Shown here piece after piece: positions 6,854 through 14,975 of a stretch of 24,886 nucleotides of DNA. Source of the DNA: an uncultured Planctomycetaceae bacterium (GTDB lineage Bacteria; Planctomycetota; Planctomycetia; Pirellulales; UBA1268). The DNA is taken from positions 1-24,886 of the forward strand of contig CAISKG010000451.1 of the NCBI GenBank assembly GCA_903885855.1, given 5' to 3'. Position numbers and translations under genes: made by a program. The notes beneath the pieces are model-generated. The model saw nothing but the letters and a program-made list of their open reading frames with translations. It searched no databases and had not been told where the DNA came from. Every line of letters begins with the position of its first letter. Position 1 is the first letter of the stretch.

Positions 6854-8794
6854 ATGCGCACCCCACCCACCGCCCCCGAAGACGACGACTCCGGCGCGGA
6901 TTGGGATCCGACGTCGCCCGACATCCTGCGGAGCTGGAGCGGCCGCGAAAACCCACCGCGGGAGCCGTTCCGGCACATCAGCGGCATGCGCCACCCGCGG
7001 CGCGACGACTGCGCCGACTACCTCGCCGCGCCGCAGCACGGGAGCGTCTGCCTGCCGGCGACGGTCCCGCTGTGGGGGTCGGACACGGGCAACCCGCTCG
7101 ACCGCGCGGCGGCCTACGGGGTCGACCTCGTCCTTCCGAGCCGGATGCGGGCGACGCACGTCATGGCCCTCGGAGTCACCGGCTCGGGGAAGAACGTGCG
7201 CGTCATCGATTCCCTCCGGGCCTCGGCGATCCTCGATCGCGGCCAGACGGTCGTGTCGTTCTCCCTCAAGGCGACCGACCACGGCGTGATCCGCGAACTC
7301 TGCCGGTCGGCCGGCCGGCGCGTGATCAACGTCAACCTCGGCAATCTCGACCGCAGCGCCTTCTGGAATCCGCTGGAGACACTCGACCCCGACACGGCCG
7401 GCGACCTGATCCGTCGCTTCGCCGAGGCGGGCCGCAATCCGCACGCCAACGACTCGGAGTTCTGGATACAGTGGACCCGCACCGCCATGCAGGGATGCTG
7501 GGAGGCGGGGCTGCGATCCTTCCCGCGGATCATGGAATTCTTCTCGCTCCCCTACAAGCAGGTCATCGAGCGCCTCAAGGGCCACCGCAACCCCAGCAGC
7601 GGCCGGCTGGCGGAGTTCCTCGCCGGCGGCAGCCACAACGCCGAGACGGTGATGGCGTCGATCCTCGGCGTGCTCAACAGCCTGCTGACCAAAAGCGCGC
7701 TGGCGGTGATGGCGGAGGACGAACTGCGGCTGGAGCGGCTCTTCCGCCGGCCGACCTGCCTCCACGTGGAGATCGCCGAGCCGCGGCTGGAGACCGACCG
7801 GGCGCTGGGGCGGATGCTCGCCCGCTGCGTGATCGACGCGCTGATCGACGTGGCCGAGCGCCGGGGCCGGCAGCGCGTCCCGGCGACCGTGTTCATCGAC
7901 GACCTGCCCTCGCTGGGGGCCTTGTTGTCGGTGGAGCGGCTCCTCACGCTCCGCTCGCGCGAGATCGGCGTCGTGGCGGGCGTGCAGTCGATCGCGTCGC
8001 TCGAGCTGGCCTACGGGCCCGCGGCGCCGGCGCTACTCGAGGCCTTCGCCAACAAGGTCGTTCTCCCCGGCTGCGCGCAGCCGTGCGCGGAATATTTCTC
8101 GAACGCCAGCGGCGAGACGCTGGCACTGCTCCGCCGCACCCCCCGCACCCGGCGCACCACGCCGGTGGTCATGGCGCGGCGCCTCCTCTCCTCGGCCGAC
8201 ATCCGCTCGCCGCAGTGCGAGCATCCGCTCCTGGGCCGGCCGGCGACCTTGTTCCTCGGCGACCTCACCTTCCAGGCCTACCTGCAGCGCTTCCACGAGA
8301 TCCCGCGCTACGCCGCGGCGGTGCGTGCGGCGTTCCACGTCACGGGTCGGGAGAAGCTGCGGCGGCGGAAGCCGCGGCCCACGAATCCCGACACCCCCGC
8401 GCCGCACACGCGCCGCCGCGGCGCGGCGCGGGCGTCCGATCCGGCCGGCGATCTGGCCCGGGCGCGGATCGCCGCGCGGGTGGCGGCGCTGCGCGCGGAG
8501 GTCGGCTGGTGCGACGCCGCCGGGCACGTGCGTGCCTGGTGGAGCACCTACCAGTGGTATCACCGCGACCGCCCGGAGACGTTCATCGCGCTGCTCGAGA
8601 CGCTCCGGGCCCGCAAGGCCACGGTCAACGACTTCCACGCGGCCTTCGAGATCGTCCGCACGCCGGACGTGGAGAAGATCCTCGGCGTCATGGACGCCCT
8701 GCTGCCGGCGGCGCAGGGCACGCCGGCGGCCGCGGAGCCGCCGCCCGACGGGAGCCCGGCGCCGGGCCATGCCGAGGGGCCCGGCGCGGCATAG
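6854..8794 (+). CDS. VirD4/TraD-like type IV coupling ATPase, solitary
   Basis: Matches the conjugative coupling protein (T4CP) layout, the ATPases that feed DNA or protein into type IV secretion channels. Walker A is GVTGSGKN at 107-114, with Asn where Ser/Thr or Gly is usual. Walker B is VFIDDLPSLG from 346, with DD in place of DE. These are followed by the family's GVQSIASLELAYG segment and LLEAFANKVVLPG, then FSNASGE. Unlike VirD4 there is no obvious N-terminal membrane anchor in residues 1-106. From about 500 a basic linker leads to an unrecognised C-terminal domain (WWSTYQWYHRDRPETF) and an Ala/Pro tail. GGAGGA lies 5 bases before the ATG. No relaxase or channel genes are in the window, so the job may differ from conjugation. 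Confidence 0.75.
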   Translation: MRTPPTAPEDDDSGADWDPTSPDILRSWSGRENPPREPFRHISGMRHPRRDDCADYLAAPQHGSVCLPATVPLWGSDTGNPLDRAAAYGVDLVLPSRMRATHVMALGVTGSGKNVRVIDSLRASAILDRGQTVVSFSLKATDHGVIRELCRSAGRRVINVNLGNLDRSAFWNPLETLDPDTAGDLIRRFAEAGRNPHANDSEFWIQWTRTAMQGCWEAGLRSFPRIMEFFSLPYKQVIERLKGHRNPSSGRLAEFLAGGSHNAETVMASILGVLNSLLTKSALAVMAEDELRLERLFRRPTCLHVEIAEPRLETDRALGRMLARCVIDALIDVAERRGRQRVPATVFIDDLPSLGALLSVERLLTLRSREIGVVAGVQSIASLELAYGPAAPALLEAFANKVVLPGCAQPCAEYFSNASGETLALLRRTPRTRRTTPVVMARRLLSSADIRSPQCEHPLLGRPATLFLGDLTFQAYLQRFHEIPRYAAAVRAAFHVTGREKLRRRKPRPTNPDTPAPHTRRRGAARASDPAGDLARARIAARVAALRAEVGWCDAAGHVRAWWSTYQWYHRDRPETFIALLETLRARKATVNDFHAAFEIVRTPDVEKILGVMDALLPAAQGTPAAAEPPPDGSPAPGHAEGPGAA

Positions 8795-8797
8795 ACT
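8792..8797 (+). promoter_or_regulatory. Candidate -10 element (TAGACT)
   Basis: TAGACT 37 bases before the start at 8835; as at 4828, its first three bases are the stop codon of the upstream gene. It would let the YedI-like gene be transcribed apart from the coupling ATPase. Confidence 0.4.
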
Positions 8798-8834
8798 CGT
8801 GCACCGCCGCGCCCGCCCCGGTCCGGATGCGCCC

Positions 8835-9767
8835 ATGGCCACGAGCCTCCTCCTCCTCCTCGACGACATCGCCAGCGTCCTCGACGACGTCGCCCTCCTC
8901 ACGAAGGCAGCGGCCAAGAAGACCGCCGGCGTGATCGGCGACGACCTCGCCCTGAACGCCCATCAGGTGGCCGGCGTCGATTCCGGCCGCGAGCTGCGCG
9001 TGGTGTGGCGCGTGGCGCTGGGGTCGCTGGCCAACAAGGCGATCCTCGTGCCCGCGGCCCTGGCCCTCTCCTGGCTCGCTCCCTGGGCGGTGGCGCCGCT
9101 GCTGATGCTCGGGGGCGTGTACCTGTGCTTCGAGGGAATGGAGAAGATCCTCCACCGCCCGCGGCGGCCCGCGCCGGACGGCGCGGCGACGCCGGCGGAC
9201 GGGCACGGTCACCCCCTGCCCGCGCCGGCCGAGGCGACCGCCGGGGCCGGCGACACCGAGGAGGGGAAGATCCGCGGCGCGATCCGCACCGACTTCATCC
9301 TCTCCGCCGAGATCATCGTCATCACGCTGGGCATCGTCGCCGGACGGCCGCCAGGGGTGCAGATGGCGGTGCTGGCAGTGGTGGCCCTGGGGATGACCGT
9401 CGGCGTCTACGGGGCCGTGGCGGGGATCGTGCGCCTCGACGACCTGGGGCTCGCCCTCGCCGCCGGCCCGCGCGGCGCCGGCCGGGCGCTCGGCCGGGCG
9501 ATGCTCGCCGCGGCCCCCTGGCTCCTCCGCGCCCTCTCGGTGGCCGGCACGGCGGCGATGTTCATCGTCGGCGGCGGGATCCTCGCCCATGCCATCCCGG
9601 CCCTCCACGACTTCACCACCCCGGGCGCCCACCATGACGCCCCCGCCTGGTGGACAGGCCCCGCCACCCTCGCCGCCGAGGCGACGGTGGGGATGGCCGC
9701 GGGGCTCGTGGCCCTCGGGGCGTGGCGCGCGGCGGGGACGCTGCGCGGCGTCGTGAGCCGGGCCTGA
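8835..9767 (+). CDS. yedI: DUF808 (YedI-like) inner membrane protein
   Basis: The 310-residue product closely follows the E. coli YedI pattern from its first residues: LLLLLDDIASVLDDVALLTKAAAKKTAGVIGDDLALNAHQV, then RELRVVWRVALGSLANK, the helices LAPWAVAPLLMLGGVYLCFEG and the EKILH signature. A His/Ala-rich linker (about 115-145) is followed by IRTDFILSAEIIVITLG and three more helices. The first part carries conserved Asp residues; the family's transport or other activity is not established. The open frame extends upstream into the preceding gene, but homology and the position of the TAGACT element support the ATG at 8835, even though its ribosome-binding site is weak. Confidence 0.85.
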   Translation: MATSLLLLLDDIASVLDDVALLTKAAAKKTAGVIGDDLALNAHQVAGVDSGRELRVVWRVALGSLANKAILVPAALALSWLAPWAVAPLLMLGGVYLCFEGMEKILHRPRRPAPDGAATPADGHGHPLPAPAEATAGAGDTEEGKIRGAIRTDFILSAEIIVITLGIVAGRPPGVQMAVLAVVALGMTVGVYGAVAGIVRLDDLGLALAAGPRGAGRALGRAMLAAAPWLLRALSVAGTAAMFIVGGGILAHAIPALHDFTTPGAHHDAPAWWTGPATLAAEATVGMAAGLVALGAWRAAGTLRGVVSRA

Positions 9768-9791
9768 ATCCACAGCCGGCCGCTGGAGACA

Positions 9792-9895
9792 ACGGCCGTG
9801 CCGCCGTCCGGCGTACTCCACGGCCGTGCCGCCGTCCGCCGGATTCGACGGCCGTGCCGCCGTCCGTCAGGTTTCCACGGCCGTGCCGCCGTCCG
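9792..9895. repeat. Four-copy intergenic repeat array, 19-bp unit, ~28-bp period
   Basis: ACGGCCGTGCCGCCGTCCG occurs without change at 9792-9810, 9820-9838, 9848-9866 and 9877-9895, separated by 9, 9 and 10 variable bases. Each unit opens with the palindrome ACGGCCGT. The array fills the gap between two convergent genes, and the stop codon of the minus-strand gene (9896-9898) abuts the last unit. Units and spacers are too short for CRISPR. Confidence 0.9.
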
Positions 9896-10867
9896 TCAGG
9901 GCCGCGCGGCCGCGGCACTTCCGGGCCCGGCCCCGTGCACCGGCAGCACCGAGAAGCGCACGCGCACCTCCGGATGCGTCGTGTAGAGGCGGTGGCGCTC
10001 GCCGTCGGGCACGAGGATCGCGCTCGAGGTGGCCGGGAAGGCCTCGTCGACCGGCACGATCGGATTGCCGGAATACTTCGTCCAGTGCACGAGGTCGTCG
10101 CTGCGCGCGATGCAGGTGCACCAGCGTCCCTTCCCGCCGGGGGCGCTTGAGTGGTAGTAGGCGTAGTAGCGGCCGCGGTGCTTGACGATCTGGTCCATCG
10201 CGATCATCCGGGCGTCGTAGGGGGCCGGTCCGAGGGCCAGCACCGGCTCGTCGGAGACGTTCGTGAAGGTGACCAGATCGCGCGAACGTGCCGCCCACAC
10301 CCCCTGGTCGCCGCGCTCGTAGAACAGCCACCACGTGCCCGCCTCGCGCCACACCGTCGGCGTGCCGCGCGGGCCCGGGGGGATCGGCTCCCCGGACACC
10401 AGCCGGATGTCGAGCGGGCCGCGCCGATTCCAGGTGACCCCGTCGGCGGATTCGAGCCGCCAGGCCAGGTCCCCCTCCCCCTCGGCGAACATCACCAGCC
10501 GCCCGCCGTCGCGCACCAGACACACGTCCTCGATCCAGGCGTCGCCGACCAGCGGCCCGGCGGCGGCGCGCGACCAATTGAGGCCGTCGGTGCTCGTGGC
10601 CAGGCCGAGGCGCTTGAGCGGCGAGGCGGCGTCGTCGTAGCCGGTGTACCACAGCCGCCACTCGCCCGGCCCCTCGCGGCGGATCCAGCCGCGCTCGCGG
10701 ATCGTCGCGTCCCAGGCGCCCGCCCCCGCCCCGGCGAACAGCGGCACCGCCGAGGCGGGCCCGAAGTCGACGAGCTCCGACGGGAAGTCGGCGTCGTCGG
10801 CGCTCCCGACGGACGCGGCTGCGACGAGGGCGACCGACACGATCAGATGCATGAGCCAGGCGGGCAT
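9896..10867 (-). CDS. Secreted five-bladed beta-propeller protein, glycosidase-like
   Basis: Predicted exported 323-residue protein: signal peptide at about 1-23 (MPAWLMHLIVSVALVAAASVGSADD). Repeated blades of the GH43/GH32/GH130-type propeller fold follow: GEWRLWYTGYD, LGLATSTDGLNW, GGRLVMFAEGEG, GTPTVWREAGTWWLFYERGD, GRYYAYYHSS and CIARSDDLVHWTKY. The phrase SxDGxxW and the W-x-L-F/W-Y strands are characteristic. Catalytic acids cannot be assigned safely. Such proteins in planctomycetes commonly act on extracellular polysaccharide, but this one may be non-catalytic. An in-frame ATG at 10852 is an alternative start; neither has a clear ribosome-binding site. It diverges from the histidine kinase gene. 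Confidence 0.75.
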   Translation of the reverse strand: MPAWLMHLIVSVALVAAASVGSADDADFPSELVDFGPASAVPLFAGAGAGAWDATIRERGWIRREGPGEWRLWYTGYDDAASPLKRLGLATSTDGLNWSRAAAGPLVGDAWIEDVCLVRDGGRLVMFAEGEGDLAWRLESADGVTWNRRGPLDIRLVSGEPIPPGPRGTPTVWREAGTWWLFYERGDQGVWAARSRDLVTFTNVSDEPVLALGPAPYDARMIAMDQIVKHRGRYYAYYHSSAPGGKGRWCTCIARSDDLVHWTKYSGNPIVPVDEAFPATSSAILVPDGERHRLYTTHPEVRVRFSVLPVHGAGPGSAAAARP

Positions 10868-10911
10868 GCGGAGATGATAGCCCCCGCCGGGCGGCCGCCC
10901 CGGGACGGGGG

Positions 10912-10917
10912 TAGAAT
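10912..10917 (+). promoter_or_regulatory. Candidate -10 element (TAGAAT)
   Basis: TAGAAT 40 bases before the kinase start at 10958. It overlaps the alternative ATG at 10916, which argues that this earlier ATG is not in the transcript. Confidence 0.45.
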
Positions 10918-10957
10918 GACCGGCTCCCGCCCCGCGTCGCCCCCGTCCGACAGGCCG

Positions 10958-12355
10958 ATGACCGCCCCCCCGCGCAGCTCGTCGCTCGGCCGCCAGCTGG
11001 TCCTGCCGGCGGTGGGGCTCCTTCTGGCCGGGGTGCTCGCCACCGTGGCCTTCGCCTCGTGGCTGGCCGCGCGGCGCGCCGCCGACGCGGCGCTCGAGCG
11101 CCAGACGCAGATCGTCGACACCCTCGCCGACGCCCGCGTGCCGCTCACGCTCCCGGTCCTCGAGACCCTCGCGCGCCTCACCGGCAGCGCGTTCGTGGTC
11201 TGGAACCCGCGCGACGGCGGCCTCGGGCCCGCCACGCTCCCCGAGGCCGACCGCGCGGCCCTGGCGGCGGCCGGGATCGGCGCGGCGGTCGAACGGGGCG
11301 ACGTGCTCCTCGGCGGCCGGCGGTGGCGCGTGGCCACGGTGCGGTCGGGAGGCGTGCGGCCGGAGACGGTGGTCGTGCTCACGCCGCGGCGCACGCTCCT
11401 GGCCCTCGTGCTCGAGTCCTCCTGGCCGCAGCTGGCCGTGGCGGCCGCCACGCTGGCGCTCCTCGTGCCGGCGATGCTCGCCGCCACCGGGCGGCTCGCG
11501 CGGCGCATCGGCGGCGTGGAGCAGCGCGTGGCGGCGATCGCCGAGGGGGATTTCCATCCCCGCCCGCCCGGTGGCACCGACGACGAGATCGGCCGGCTCG
11601 GCGACGGCGTGGAGCGCATGTGCCGGCAGCTGGGCGTGCTGCGGGCGCGGCTGGTGGCGGGGGAGCGCGAGCGGCTCCTGGGCCAGCTCGCCGCCGGCTT
11701 CGCCCACGAGCTGCGCAACGCCCTCACCGGCGCCCGGCTGGCCATCGACCTCCACCGCAGCCGCTGCCCCGGCTCCCCCGACGACGGCAGCCTCGACGTG
11801 GCGCGCCGGCAGCTGGCGGTGATCGAGGAGGAGGTGCGCGGGCTTTTGGCGCTGTCGCGGCGCACCGAGTCGGCCCCGGCACCGGTGCCCCTGGCCGAGC
11901 TCCTCGCCGAGGTCGCCGATCTCGTCTCGCCGCGGAGCCAGCACGCCGGCACCGCGCTGGTGGTGGAGCCCGCCGGGGCGACCGTGATCGTCGTCCGGCG
12001 CGACGCCCTGCGGGCGGCGCTGGTGAACCTGGCCTGCAACGCCCTCGAGGCCGCCGGACCCGGCGGCCACGTGCGCCTCGCCGCGGTCTGCGGCCCCGAC
12101 GGCGTGCGGCTGCGGGTGGAGGACGATGGGCCGGGCCCGCCGGAGCACCTCGCGGCCACGATCCACGAGCCCTTCGTGACCGGCAAGCCGGAGGGGATCG
12201 GCCTGGGATTGGCGATCGTCAAGGCGGTCGCCGAGGAGCATGGGGGCCGCCTCGAATGGCACCATGCCGACGGCCGGACGCGCTTCGAGATCCTCCTCCC
12301 GGCGGCCGTCGCGGCGCTGCCCCCGGCCCCCTCCGCGGCGGTGCCCCTCCCATGA
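10958..12355 (+). CDS. Membrane sensor histidine kinase (NtrB-like)
   Basis: The 465-residue kinase has a membrane helix at about 14-36 and a short extracytoplasmic sensor (about 40-145). A second helix (157-176) leads to a HAMP segment (about 178-230, RRIGGVEQRVAAIAEGDF). The H-box AAGFAHELRNALTG carries the phospho-acceptor His250. The N-box LVNLACNALEA has Asn361, G1 is EDDGPG and G2 is GIGLGLAIVK. It should autophosphorylate and pass phosphate to the regulator whose ATG overlaps its stop as ATGA, so the two form one translational unit. An ATG at 10916 is in frame but coincides with the promoter-like hexamer. The signal sensed is not evident. Confidence 0.9.
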   Translation: MTAPPRSSSLGRQLVLPAVGLLLAGVLATVAFASWLAARRAADAALERQTQIVDTLADARVPLTLPVLETLARLTGSAFVVWNPRDGGLGPATLPEADRAALAAAGIGAAVERGDVLLGGRRWRVATVRSGGVRPETVVVLTPRRTLLALVLESSWPQLAVAAATLALLVPAMLAATGRLARRIGGVEQRVAAIAEGDFHPRPPGGTDDEIGRLGDGVERMCRQLGVLRARLVAGERERLLGQLAAGFAHELRNALTGARLAIDLHRSRCPGSPDDGSLDVARRQLAVIEEEVRGLLALSRRTESAPAPVPLAELLAEVADLVSPRSQHAGTALVVEPAGATVIVVRRDALRAALVNLACNALEAAGPGGHVRLAAVCGPDGVRLRVEDDGPGPPEHLAATIHEPFVTGKPEGIGLGLAIVKAVAEEHGGRLEWHHADGRTRFEILLPAAVAALPPAPSAAVPLP

Positions 12356-13740
12356 GCCGGATCCTCATCGTCGACGACGAGCCCGCGATCGGCTGGAGCC
12401 TCGGCGAGCTCCTCGACGACCGCGGCCATGCCGTGGAGGTGGCGGCGAGCGTGGAGGAGGGGCTCGCCGCCTGCCGGCGCTTCTCCCCCCACCTCCTCCT
12501 CCTCGACGTGCGCCTGCCGGGCCGCGACGGTCTCTCGGCGATCCCCGACTTCCGGGCGCTGGTGCCCGACGCGCCGGTGGTGGTGATGACCGCCTTCGGC
12601 GACCTCGACACCGCCGTCCGCGCGGTGGAGGCCGGCGCCGCGGAGTATCTCGTCAAGCCCTTCGACGCGGCGCGCGTGACCGCGGCGGTGGAACGGCTCC
12701 TCGCGCGGGCGCCGGCGGCCGCGGCGTCCCCCGCGCCGCCGCCCGGCGGGCTGGTGGGATCCTCCGCCGCCATGCAGGCGGTCTACGCGCGGATCGCGCT
12801 GGCGGCGTCGAGCGACCTGCCCGTGCTCGTCTCCGGCCCCACCGGCAGCGGCAAGGAACTGGCCGCCCGCGCCATCCACGCCCACTCGGCGCGGCGCGGC
12901 GGGGCGCTGGTGGCGGTGAACCTGGCGGCTCTCGACGCGGGGCTGGTGGAGGAGGAGCTGTTCGGCCGGGTGCGGGCCGGACGGGCCGGGGCGCGGCCGG
13001 GGCACTTCGCCCGCGCCGACGGCGGCACGCTGGTCCTCGACGAGGTGGGCGACGCGGCGCCGGAGGTGCAGGCGCGGCTGCTGCGCGTCCTCGACGCCGG
13101 GGAGATCCTCCCCGTCGGCGCCTCCGAGCCGCAGGCCGTCGACGTGCGCGTGATCGCGGCCACGCACCGCGACCTGGCCGCGGAAGTCGCCGCGGGGCGC
13201 TTCCGCGCCGATCTCCTCCACCGGCTGCGGGTGTTCACGATCGACATGCCGCCGCTGGCCGAGCGCGCCGACGACCTCCCCGCGCTCGTCGCCCACTTCC
13301 TCGCCGGCAGCCCCGGCTGCGGGCCGGTGCAGGCGGCGTCGGGGGCGTTCCTCGAGGCGGTCCGCGCCCGACCCTGGCCGGGCAACGTGCGCGAGCTCAA
13401 GGCGGCCGTCGACGTGGCGGCGGTGATGGCCCGGGGGGGCACGCTCCTCCCCGAGCATCTCCCCACGCCGCTGGCGGCGCCGGCGGAGGCCGAGGCGGGC
13501 GGGGGCGCGGAGGCCCCCGACGCCGCCGCCCGGCTCGGCGAGGCGGTGCGCGCCTGGGTGCGCGCGCGGCTCGACGGCACCCCCTCCCCCGACGGCTGGC
13601 TCCACGAGGCCTTCCTCAAGGCCGCCGAGGCCGGGCTCATCGGGGAGGTGCTCGCCCGCACCGACGGCAACCGCACCGCGGCGGCGCGGATCCTCGGCCT
13701 CGACCGCTCCACCCTCCGCGGCAAGCTGCCGCGCGAGTGA
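12352..13740 (+). CDS. NtrC-family response regulator lacking the GAFTGA loop
   Basis: The 462-residue product has a receiver domain at 1-120 (VDDE at 7-10, phospho-acceptor Asp52 in LLDVRLPG, Lys102 in YLVKPF). An AAA+ domain (about 134-365) has Walker A GPTGSGKE at 162-169, Walker B LVLDE at 227-231 and the RFRADLLHRL arginine segment. A Fis-type helix-turn-helix closes the protein (NRTAAARILGLDRSTL). Between ELFG (202-205) and the conserved PGHF the usual GAFTGA sigma-54 contact loop is absent: the segment reads RVRAGRAGAR and is about three residues shorter. The AAA+ domain may therefore oligomerise but not engage sigma-54, or the protein may act with another sigma factor. Partner kinase overlaps immediately upstream. 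Confidence 0.9.
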   Translation: MSRILIVDDEPAIGWSLGELLDDRGHAVEVAASVEEGLAACRRFSPHLLLLDVRLPGRDGLSAIPDFRALVPDAPVVVMTAFGDLDTAVRAVEAGAAEYLVKPFDAARVTAAVERLLARAPAAAASPAPPPGGLVGSSAAMQAVYARIALAASSDLPVLVSGPTGSGKELAARAIHAHSARRGGALVAVNLAALDAGLVEEELFGRVRAGRAGARPGHFARADGGTLVLDEVGDAAPEVQARLLRVLDAGEILPVGASEPQAVDVRVIAATHRDLAAEVAAGRFRADLLHRLRVFTIDMPPLAERADDLPALVAHFLAGSPGCGPVQAASGAFLEAVRARPWPGNVRELKAAVDVAAVMARGGTLLPEHLPTPLAAPAEAEAGGGAEAPDAAARLGEAVRAWVRARLDGTPSPDGWLHEAFLKAAEAGLIGEVLARTDGNRTAAARILGLDRSTLRGKLPRE

Positions 13741-13751
13741 CCGGCAGCGAT

Positions 13752-13793
13752 GGCGGCGGCGGATCGTTCGCCGCCGTCAGGGGAAACTTCCCC
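13752..13793 (+). terminator. Two successive hairpins after the regulator gene
   Basis: First hairpin at 13752-13778: stem of 8 bp plus a G-T pair and one more pair, loop GATCGTT. Second at 13780-13793: GGGGAA against TTCCCC with a tight turn. They start 12 bases past the stop of the kinase-regulator operon. No T tract. Confidence 0.45.
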
Positions 13794-13870
13794 CGGCGGC
13801 GCGGGGAGCCCCGTCCCCGGCCGATCATGGCTCCGCCCCCTCCGCCCTTCCGCGCCGCCGCCCCTACCCC

Positions 13871-14929
13871 ATGCCCCGCTTCCAGCGCCCCGCGCGGCCC
13901 GCCGCCGCGTTCACGCTCGTCGAGCTGCTCGTCGTCATCGCCATCGTCGGCACCCTCGTCGGCCTCCTCCTGCCGGCGGTGCAGGCGGCGCGCGAGGCGG
14001 GCCGGCGCATGGCGTGCCAGAACAAGATTCGCCAGCTCGCCCTGGCGGTGCACAACCACGAGGCCGCGCGGCGCCACTTCCCCCCCAGCATGGTCCACCG
14101 GCCGGGCACGACGTTCCAATCGAACAACGGCTCGTGGGGGATCGTGGGACGCGTCCTCCCCTACCTCGAGGAGGGGTCGGCCGCCGTGAAGGTCGATCTG
14201 GAGAAGGCCTGGGACCAGCCCCCCAACAGCACCAGCGGCGTCCCCACGACGCGGCTTCCCTTCGCGATCTGCCCCAGCGAGAAGCACGACGTGCTGCGCA
14301 CGAAGAACGACGCGCCCTTCTGCGCGCCCATCACCTACGGCTTCAACTTCGGGACGTGGTTCGTCTACGACCCGGCCACCGGCGCCGGCGGCGACGGCTC
14401 CTTCCACCCCAATTCGCGCTTCCAGGCGGCGATGTTCGCCGACGGCCTGAGCAAGACGCTCTGCGTGGCGGAGGTGAAGGCTTTCACCCCCTACGTGCGC
14501 AACACGGCCGATCCCGGCGCGTCCTATCCCGCCGCCACCCCCCCGGCCACCCCGGCGGAGGTGGCGGCATTGGCCGCGGGGAGCCCCGCCGACGCCAAGC
14601 TGGGCCCTGCCGTCAACGACTGCACCGGCCACACCGAATGGCCCGACGGCCGCGTTCACCACGCCGGCTTCACGACCGTCTTCACGCCCAACACGCGCGT
14701 GCCCTTCACCGCGGCGGGGATCGTGCACGACATCGACTACAACTCGCGCCAGGAGGGCAACAGCGCGACCGTCCGCACCTTCGCCGCCGTCACCGCGCGG
14801 AGCCACCACCCGGCCCTGGTGGGGGTGGCGATGATGGACGGCTCGGTGCGCGCGGTCTTCGACGACGTCGACCGTGCCGTCTGGCGGGCCATGGGCACGC
14901 GGGCCGGCGGCGAGGCCGCCGCCGACTGA
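13871..14929 (+). CDS. DUF1559 pilin-like protein
   Basis: The 352-residue planctomycete-type secreted protein has a basic leader, then the type IV pilin prepilin site and helix AAFTLVELLVVIAIVGTLVGLLLPAVQAAREAGRRMACQNKIRQLALAVHNHE at about 12-62. The DUF1559 body follows, with FPPS, AICPSE, a FADGLSKTLCVAEVK segment and the C-terminal SHHPALVGVAMMDGSVRAVFDDVD strand. The N-terminal FTLVE marks cleavage and methylation by a prepilin peptidase; the rest is the large globular domain. These proteins occur in many copies in planctomycete genomes and may form cell-surface structures; exact role unknown. It follows the two-component operon after a terminator-like region, so it is probably an independent unit. 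Confidence 0.9.
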   Translation: MPRFQRPARPAAAFTLVELLVVIAIVGTLVGLLLPAVQAAREAGRRMACQNKIRQLALAVHNHEAARRHFPPSMVHRPGTTFQSNNGSWGIVGRVLPYLEEGSAAVKVDLEKAWDQPPNSTSGVPTTRLPFAICPSEKHDVLRTKNDAPFCAPITYGFNFGTWFVYDPATGAGGDGSFHPNSRFQAAMFADGLSKTLCVAEVKAFTPYVRNTADPGASYPAATPPATPAEVAALAAGSPADAKLGPAVNDCTGHTEWPDGRVHHAGFTTVFTPNTRVPFTAAGIVHDIDYNSRQEGNSATVRTFAAVTARSHHPALVGVAMMDGSVRAVFDDVDRAVWRAMGTRAGGEAAAD

Positions 14930-14975
14930 CGCGCCGCCTGACGCGCCTACCGAGGAGGCAGGCCGTGCGCCGCGC

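Noticed and set aside
9792..9895. CRISPR array
   Set aside because: Units of 19 bp with 9-10-bp spacers are too short, spacers are not spacer-like, and there are no cas genes.
10916..10957. Upstream ATG (10916) as the histidine kinase start
   Set aside because: It overlaps the TAGAAT promoter-like element, and the added residues are an uninformative Ser/Pro stretch.
10843..13605. A 920-codon minus-strand frame opposite the kinase and regulator
   Set aside because: Antisense shadow of the two-component operon, whose domains are unambiguous.
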